Origin: Nocardia rosealba
GTDB lineage: Bacteria; Actinomycetota; Actinomycetes; Mycobacteriales; Mycobacteriaceae
Reading direction: 5' to 3'
NCBI RefSeq assembly: GCF_020216065.1
Contig: NZ_JAIWNA010000004.1
Location: forward strand, 1-64,000
DNA length: 64,000 nt
How positions within the stretch are numbered: the first letter of the stretch is position 1; the number at the start of each line of letters is the position of its first letter. A program made the position numbers and the translations under genes. Below the pieces are notes generated by a model that was not told the DNA's origin, ran no database searches, and saw only the letters and a program-made list of their open reading frames with translations. This document shows positions 53,516 to 64,000 of this stretch, piece by piece.

Positions 53516-53628
53516 TTCGCCGCCCGGCAGTCCCCGTCAGCGCCGCCGCCCGATCCGGGCGCGCGGCGCTGACGCGCGTTCGGGCTCGAACGAAATCGGC
53601 TCGCCATCCGTAATCATCTCTGCCACGC

Positions 53629-53650
53629 GGCGATATACGACTGTATCGCC
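53629..53650. promoter_or_regulatory. inverted repeat upstream of the carboxylase gene
   Basis: GGCGATA-N8-TATCGCC is a perfect 7-bp inverted repeat, 157 bases before the carboxylase start. It may be a regulator site. The rest of the 290-base gap shows no gene I can support. Confidence 0.35.
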
Positions 53651-53806
53651 AGACGCGTACTGCCGCTTCGGACAACGATACGTGCGGGTAACCCTGCCTC
53701 GCGGTACACATACGTGGCAGAAGAGGGCAGACTGCCAGCAATCGCGAGTTTCGCAACCTCACCCGTCCGGGCCAGGTCCTTGGAGAATTGTGGAAGGAGT
53801 CGGCGA

Positions 53807-59263
<5,457 letters not shown>

Positions 59264-59273
59264 GCGATTTCGG

Positions 59274-59305
59274 GTGACCGGCCGCCCGCTCGGGCGGCCG
59301 GTCAC
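59274..59305 (+). terminator. hairpin terminator after the carboxylase gene
   Basis: GTGACCGGCCGCCCG and its exact complement form a 15-bp stem with a two-base centre, 11 bases after the stop codon. There is no T tract. It separates the carboxylase from the following ATP-grasp gene. Confidence 0.75.
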
Positions 59306-59387
59306 AGCTTCGTCATGATTCCGCTCGCCCGAACTGGGTAATTCTCGGTTGGCAGCCTGTCGGCTGTCGATCGAGAAGGGATAAGGT

Positions 59388-60635
59388 TTGTCGATTTCCG
59401 CTGACGAATCCCAGAGTCGAAATCCGAACAAAGGCTATATCGCCCTTTTGGGCTGGAGTTTGAACGCCGTAGCGGCTGTCGATCGTTTCGATCGGCGCTA
59501 CATCGTGGTAGCCCCCGCATGGGCGCAAGATTATTGCACAGAACACGACATTCCCTATATTCCATGGGATTTCGAACGTCTCAACGATCGTTCGATGGAG
59601 ATCGCGGAAACGCTGAAGGATCTGGGCGTCGACGTCGCCATTCCGATCTTCGAGGAAACCGTCGAATGGGCAGGCGCGATCAATTCGGTGCTGCTCGACA
59701 ACCCCCGCCTGCTCGGGCAGGCCATGCTGCTGCGCGACAAGTCGCTGATGAAGCGGCGCGCCCAGCTCGGCGGCATCCGGGTCGGCATCTTCGAGGAGGC
59801 ACACGACCGCGACGACGTGGCCCGTTTCCTCAAGCGGGTCAATCAGACCCTGCTCAAGCTCGACGGTGACCCCAACGACCCGATCCACCTCAAGGCGTTC
59901 GACAAGGCGGGCTGCCTGGGTCACCGCGTGATCCGCACGCCCGACGAGATCGACACCATCCCCGACGACGAGTTCCCGATGCTGATGGAATCGCATCTCG
60001 ACGGCTGGGAGTTCGCGGTGGAGGCCTGGGTACACAAGGGCCGCATCTGCTTTCTCAACATCTCCGAATACGTCACCCTCGGCTATTCGGTGTTCGTCCC
60101 GGCCACTCCGGAGCTCGAGAAATACCGGCCGGAGATCACCCGTCAGGTCGAAAAGCTCATCAAGACTTTCGATATCGAGTTCGGCTTCATCCATCCCGAG
60201 TACTTCGTCACCAGCGACGGTGAGATGTATTTCGGCGAGGTCGCCTATCGGCCGCCGGGCTTCAAGGTGTTCGAACTGCTCGAACGCACCTACGGTTTCA
60301 ACGCCTATCACGCGCTGGTGCTGGCCTTCGACCCGAAGACCACCGACGAGGAGATCGACGCCTTCTTCCCGAAGGAAGTCGTCGACGCCACCGGGCACGC
60401 CGGGTGCTTCGGGGTGTATCCGCGCAGGCGGGTGGTCAGCCAGCTGTCGATTCCGCCGGAAACCGAGGACCACGACTACTTCGAGTCCCACGAGCTCACC
60501 GAGCCGTTGGCCGAGAAAGTCACCAAGCGAACGGCTTTCGGCAACCATTGGGGCCTGCTCTATTTCTTCGGTGACGACCCGTACACTCTGCGGGATCTGC
60601 TGAAGCGACAAGAAGAGCTCGACTTCTACATCTGA
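59388..60635 (+). CDS. ATP-grasp ligase, partner of papain-like protein
   Basis: The 415-residue protein begins with a Rossmann-like domain (GYIALLGWSLNAVAAVDRFDRRYIVV) and has an ATP-grasp core (about 120-340): FPMLMESHLDGWEFAVEAWVHKGRI, FGFIHPEYFVTSDGEMYFGEVAYRPPG (metal-binding His/Glu region). It is of the carboxylate-amine/thiol ligase group; the substrate is unknown. TTG 59388 has AGAAGGG at seven bases. The first 150 bases are AT-richer than the surroundings. Only 12 bases separate it from the next gene, so the two are co-transcribed. Confidence 0.85.
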   Translation: MSISADESQSRNPNKGYIALLGWSLNAVAAVDRFDRRYIVVAPAWAQDYCTEHDIPYIPWDFERLNDRSMEIAETLKDLGVDVAIPIFEETVEWAGAINSVLLDNPRLLGQAMLLRDKSLMKRRAQLGGIRVGIFEEAHDRDDVARFLKRVNQTLLKLDGDPNDPIHLKAFDKAGCLGHRVIRTPDEIDTIPDDEFPMLMESHLDGWEFAVEAWVHKGRICFLNISEYVTLGYSVFVPATPELEKYRPEITRQVEKLIKTFDIEFGFIHPEYFVTSDGEMYFGEVAYRPPGFKVFELLERTYGFNAYHALVLAFDPKTTDEEIDAFFPKEVVDATGHAGCFGVYPRRRVVSQLSIPPETEDHDYFESHELTEPLAEKVTKRTAFGNHWGLLYFFGDDPYTLRDLLKRQEELDFYI

Positions 60636-60647
60636 TCGGATCGGCGA

Positions 60648-62648
60648 TTGAGTCCAAGCGACCAGGCGACGCTCGACAAGCGTCTCGCCACCCTCGACCA
60701 CGCCACCGGGGCCCTGCACGACACCGGCGAATTCGGCAAGCAGGTGAAGCTGCCGAGAGTGCTCGACGCGCTGCGCCGGGTACTGCTGGTGCCGGGCGGG
60801 TGTGCGGCGGTGCGCGAGCGAGCGCAGCGCCTCGAGGCGGCAGGCCTGTTCCTCGGCACCGATTGGGCGCAGCCGCAGATTCTCATTCCCGCGCTGAGCA
60901 CCGGTTCGCTGCGCAGCGCCAACGCCGACACCGTTGTGGTGGAGGCGGTGAGCGATCTGCGGTTGCTCGCCGTGGCCAAGGGTGATTACGAGCATCCGCT
61001 GATCTCGGCCGCGGCGGCCACTGAGCACCTGTCGCAGGTGCTCGCGGTGAATCTGTCGCTGCTGTTCTCGCCGCCCACGGAGGCCGAGCGAGAGCAGCAG
61101 GGGCGGATGGCGCAGGTGTCGCGCGAACTGCTGCACTACCTGGTCGCCGAGGTCGGGTACGAGAAGGTGCTCGAGAATCTGGTGGACGAGATCTGGCGCA
61201 TTCTGCGACAGCGGCCCATCCAGGTGGACGCGGTGAAGCGGATGATCACCCAGATCGCGGTGGCCAGAGCCAATCCTGATGTCGATCTGGGGGCAAGCGG
61301 TCTCGGAGCGGATCGGCTCATCAGTAGCCTCTACGGCACCACCGAGGGGTGCCGGGAGGATCCCGGCGTCGAGATCTACCGCGCCCGGCTCGAATCCATG
61401 GACGACAGCGCGTTGCAGTACGAGGCGACAGGTTTCGCGCGCTCCATGCACGACACCGGCCTCGTATCGCCGTATCACGCTGTGCTGCTTCGCTTTCTGC
61501 TCGGCAAGGGTGAATATCTGCTCGGCGAGGCGATGGGCCTGTCGAGCACCGGCCGCGACAGCCTGCTCTGCTACCACGAACTCGTCCGCACCTTGATCGA
61601 GCAGGCCGTTTTCGTCGAAACCGCGCAGTGTGTCTACGGTTTGGCATTGCTGCTCGAGCGCGGCATCCTCTATCAGCCGCCGGTGGCGCCCGCGCTGTGG
61701 CGGCAACTGTCGCTGCGCCTCTCACCGCATTCACAGCAGCGGTTGACGCAGGTGTTCGGTGCCGTGCCCGACCCGCGCGCGCGGTTGCTCGCGGGGGTGC
61801 TGTCGGTGCTCGGTCAGCCGCTCGGCATCGGCCAGGGCGACAACCCCACCTGTCAATCGGCGCGGGCCCTGTCGATGTGGGCCTACAACGATCCCGACTA
61901 CCTGCTGCAATCGGTGGTGTGGGCCGCGCGCGACGACGAGATCGTCATGCACTTCGAAGGTCAGCCGCTGTCCTCACGCGAGCACGGCGACCAGGTGAAC
62001 GCTCTGCTGCACCACGACCTCGATCCGGTATCGCTACTGGTCGTGCCGCATCTGGACCGCATCTACGCCGAAATGGGCCGCCGGTGCGCGGGCCGTGAGG
62101 GCGACCCGCATCGCTGGATCAACCCCGAATTCCACGGGTGGTGGTCCGGGCGGGGTTTCCGCATCAATGTCGACGTCGCCACCGGCAACCTCATCGACCT
62201 CGACGATTTCCAGCGCCACTTCTACGCCGGCTACCACCCCTTCTACAACGGCAATCAGCCGGTGATCCACCCGCAGCCCGCCGGTATCGCGGTCACCGAC
62301 AGCGCCGCCCGCTTCGTCGGCTGGCACGCGATCACCATCCTGCGCGTGAGCCTCGACCCGCAGGGCAAGATGCGCGTCTACTTCTACAACCCCAACAACG
62401 ACAGCGGCCAGGACTGGGGCGACGGCGTGGTCGTCGGTACCGCGGGCCACGGCGAACGCTTCGGCGAAGCGTCGCTGCCCTTCGAGCAGTTCGCGTCGCG
62501 GCTCTACATCTTCCATTTCGACCCGCTCGAGCCCGGCGAATCGGCGGCCGTGGACCGCGCGGAACTCGATCGGGTCACCGGATACATCCGGCGCAGCTGG
62601 GGTGCGGACCGCCTGCCACCGGAAGATGTTGTGGCCGAACAGGATTAA
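60648..62648 (+). CDS. large protein with papain-like catalytic signature
   Basis: The 666-residue protein has a helical N-terminal part (about 1-375) without motifs I recognise. The C-terminal third looks like a papain-fold active site. Q396 and C402 have the papain spacing (GQGDNPTCQSARALSMW). H560 in VGWHAITI and N581 in FYNPNNDSG followed by DWGDG match the His and Asn of papain-like enzymes. It may be a peptidase, amidase or transglutaminase-like enzyme. The TTG start is at 60648, with a weak ribosome site, so coupling to the ATP-grasp gene is likely. No signal peptide. Confidence 0.7.
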   Translation: MSPSDQATLDKRLATLDHATGALHDTGEFGKQVKLPRVLDALRRVLLVPGGCAAVRERAQRLEAAGLFLGTDWAQPQILIPALSTGSLRSANADTVVVEAVSDLRLLAVAKGDYEHPLISAAAATEHLSQVLAVNLSLLFSPPTEAEREQQGRMAQVSRELLHYLVAEVGYEKVLENLVDEIWRILRQRPIQVDAVKRMITQIAVARANPDVDLGASGLGADRLISSLYGTTEGCREDPGVEIYRARLESMDDSALQYEATGFARSMHDTGLVSPYHAVLLRFLLGKGEYLLGEAMGLSSTGRDSLLCYHELVRTLIEQAVFVETAQCVYGLALLLERGILYQPPVAPALWRQLSLRLSPHSQQRLTQVFGAVPDPRARLLAGVLSVLGQPLGIGQGDNPTCQSARALSMWAYNDPDYLLQSVVWAARDDEIVMHFEGQPLSSREHGDQVNALLHHDLDPVSLLVVPHLDRIYAEMGRRCAGREGDPHRWINPEFHGWWSGRGFRINVDVATGNLIDLDDFQRHFYAGYHPFYNGNQPVIHPQPAGIAVTDSAARFVGWHAITILRVSLDPQGKMRVYFYNPNNDSGQDWGDGVVVGTAGHGERFGEASLPFEQFASRLYIFHFDPLEPGESAAVDRAELDRVTGYIRRSWGADRLPPEDVVAEQD

Positions 62649-62917
62649 CTGTGCGTCGCAAGGTAGACCAGCGTGGCCACGCCGAGCGCGAGCGCGCCGA
62701 GAATGCCGCCGGCGATGGTGTCGGCGCGATTGGTCGCGATCCCGCGTTCGATCCGGTCCCAGCCGACGAACGCCGCGCCGACCGCGATCACGGCGGCGGG
62801 CACCGCGAGAAACTCACTCGCGAACGGGATCACGGAGAATCCGCACGCGAAGATGCCGAGTACCAGCGAGAGCAGTCCCGCACCGTTGCGCGGTGGCGGC
62901 ACCTGGGGTCCTGGCAT
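62645..62917 (-). CDS. small DUF4190-like membrane protein
   Basis: The 90-residue protein has a proline-rich start (MPGPQVPPPRNGAG) and two hydrophobic regions (about 15-50 and 65-85), with GLLSLVLGIFACG typical of DUF4190-like small membrane proteins. The start could be further upstream (62989). It converges on the papain-like gene with a four-base overlap of the ends. Confidence 0.7.
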   Translation of the reverse strand: MPGPQVPPPRNGAGLLSLVLGIFACGFSVIPFASEFLAVPAAVIAVGAAFVGWDRIERGIATNRADTIAGGILGALALGVATLVYLATHS

Positions 62918-63139
62918 TCCCCGAGCGTAGTAGGAAGGGCGTCGGCGGGCACTGCGCTGTCGGCTGTGACGGCGCACATGAGCGCTCACTCATCGTCGGA
63001 ACCGGAACGTCGCTGACCGGTTGCTGGTGAACGCCACGCATCTCTTCTATTTCATTTTCGTTCGGAAGTTACTCCACGTTATATCGTGCAATTCCCTGTT
63101 CGAATGTGCTGATGCTCAGGATGAAATGGGGTTGTCGAC

Positions 63140-63529
63140 ATGGTGGTCGGGGCAGAGAAGGGTTCGCTGAGAGGAAGCCATCGGGCGGTTCGGGTGCGTG
63201 CGCGGCGGCCGTTGCGGGTGACGGAACTGGTCACCGGGGCGATGGTGTTGCTCGCCGCGGGTGGCGGAATGGCGGGGCCGGTCATCGCGGCCGTACTGGT
63301 GTATCGGGCGGGTGGGCCGCAGGTCGGCACCGCCGTCACGGCCTCACTGGTCGTGGCGATCGCGGCGGTGGCGGTGTGCCTGGTCACCGGGCTCTGGCTG
63401 CTGGCCACCGCGTGGCGTCGTCGCACACCGCGCCCGGTCCCCGAGGCCACGACCGTGCGAACCCCGGTGTCCCACGGCCTCCGGCCCCGGCTGGGGATGA
63501 GCGGCGTCGCTGTGCGGGGTGCGCCATGA
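63140..63529 (+). CDS. small membrane protein, two helices
   Basis: The 129-residue protein has a basic N-terminus, two hydrophobic segments (about 32-53 and 65-90) and a basic C-terminus. I do not recognise it. A short AT-rich stretch at 63035-63125 may hold its promoter. Its stop overlaps the next start in ATGA. Confidence 0.65.
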   Translation: MVVGAEKGSLRGSHRAVRVRARRPLRVTELVTGAMVLLAAGGGMAGPVIAAVLVYRAGGPQVGTAVTASLVVAIAAVAVCLVTGLWLLATAWRRRTPRPVPEATTVRTPVSHGLRPRLGMSGVAVRGAP

Positions 63530-63993
63530 CGGCGGCAGAGCGGGTCGGCGTCGTCGAGTGCCATCGGTGCCGATTGTTCGTCGAGGTTCTCGACCGGGAC
63601 CGGTGCGGGACGCGGCTCGCCCAGCTCCTCGCTCGCGCCAGGCAGCACTGGATCAGCCACAGCGATCGCGCTGTGTTCGGTCCTCGGAACCACTGGGACG
63701 GCATCACCCTCGACGATGCCGTCCGCTGCCCGGGCGACCTGGTCGAGGCGGCCGCGGCCGGTTGCGGCTGCGGTGACCAGGCCGAGGACCTGGCCACCGT
63801 TCTCATGCTGCTCTCGGGCTGCCCCGTCGTGGTCGAGCCGGTCGCGGGGCAGCCGTGTTTCCTGCTGTCCCTGTACGGCCTGGCCGACGACGATCTGGGT
63901 CTCGCCGAAACCCTCGTCCAGGTCTTCGAGCTCGACCATTCCCTGCGCGTCGTCGACCGGACCAGCTGGACCGTTCCCGTCGCCGCCCGCTGA
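63526..63993 (+). CDS. cysteine-containing protein, 155 aa, unknown
   Basis: The 155-residue soluble protein contains VVECHRCR near residue 11-15 and GCGCG near residue 80, pairs of cysteines that could bind metal. Its acidic C-terminal half has no domain I recognise. ATG 63526 overlaps the membrane-protein stop in ATGA, so the two are one operon. It ends seven bases before the right edge. Confidence 0.65.
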   Translation: MTAAERVGVVECHRCRLFVEVLDRDRCGTRLAQLLARARQHWISHSDRAVFGPRNHWDGITLDDAVRCPGDLVEAAAAGCGCGDQAEDLATVLMLLSGCPVVVEPVAGQPCFLLSLYGLADDDLGLAETLVQVFELDHSLRVVDRTSWTVPVAAR

Positions 63994-64000
63994 CCCTCAG

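Overview
The window is high-GC actinobacterial chromosome, most likely Nocardia or a close mycolic-acid relative. Signs of this are a tandem pair of MspA-type porins like NfpA/NfpB of Nocardia farcinica, KasA-like and FadD32-like lipid enzymes, an Rv3235-family protein, an Acg-type nitroreductase, mycobacterial-type L,D-transpeptidase and LCP proteins, and many GTG/TTG starts. It opens with a 5S rRNA and its terminator, the end of an rRNA operon. I see no tRNA, CRISPR array, insertion sequence or prophage. Function names come from reading motifs by eye, without database searches.

0-20 kb: envelope and lipid genes. These include a DUF218 protein, a SAM methyltransferase, a PAS-GGDEF cyclase, a desaturase / KasA-like ketosynthase / FadD32-like acyl-AMP ligase locus, an L,D-transpeptidase-LCP operon, YceI, an MFS pump, DUF72, Rv3235-like, DUF4254, an LCAD-type acyl-CoA dehydrogenase, two membrane proteins of unknown role and a TerD-AIM24 fusion.

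20.7-30.7 kb: the most interesting region. A nine-gene minus-strand operon, nearly all with 4-base ATGA/GTGA overlaps, runs ATP-grasp ligase, DUF364 protein, cysteine-synthase-like PLP enzyme, MFS exporter, PduX-like GHMP kinase, ABC ATPase, FecCD permease, lipoprotein binding protein, GNAT. It starts directly at a perfect 19-bp Fur/Zur-type palindrome shared with a divergent gene for a secreted protein. I read it as a metal-regulated system that makes, exports and re-imports a small amino-acid-based metallophore without NRPS or NIS enzymes. Nearby (33.5-36.1 kb) is a Mn/Zn/Fe-type ABC transporter whose promoter contains a palindromic operator and appears leaderless.

36-53 kb: YaeQ, an HSL-type hydrolase, a TetR regulator with two identical 16-bp operators before a KAS III gene, CinA, the porin pair, an NhaA-TerD-response regulator-histidine kinase operon with a second TerD gene upstream, an acyltransferase-SGNH protein, a SulP transporter with a MerR regulator and a 38-bp dyad, and an Acg-like nitroreductase.

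53-64 kb: an 1818-residue single-chain acyl-CoA carboxylase with eukaryote-like architecture. It is followed by a two-gene cassette of an ATP-grasp ligase and a 666-residue protein that shows a papain-like Gln-Cys-His-Asn signature and may be an undescribed ligase/protease pair. The window ends with small membrane and cysteine-containing proteins.
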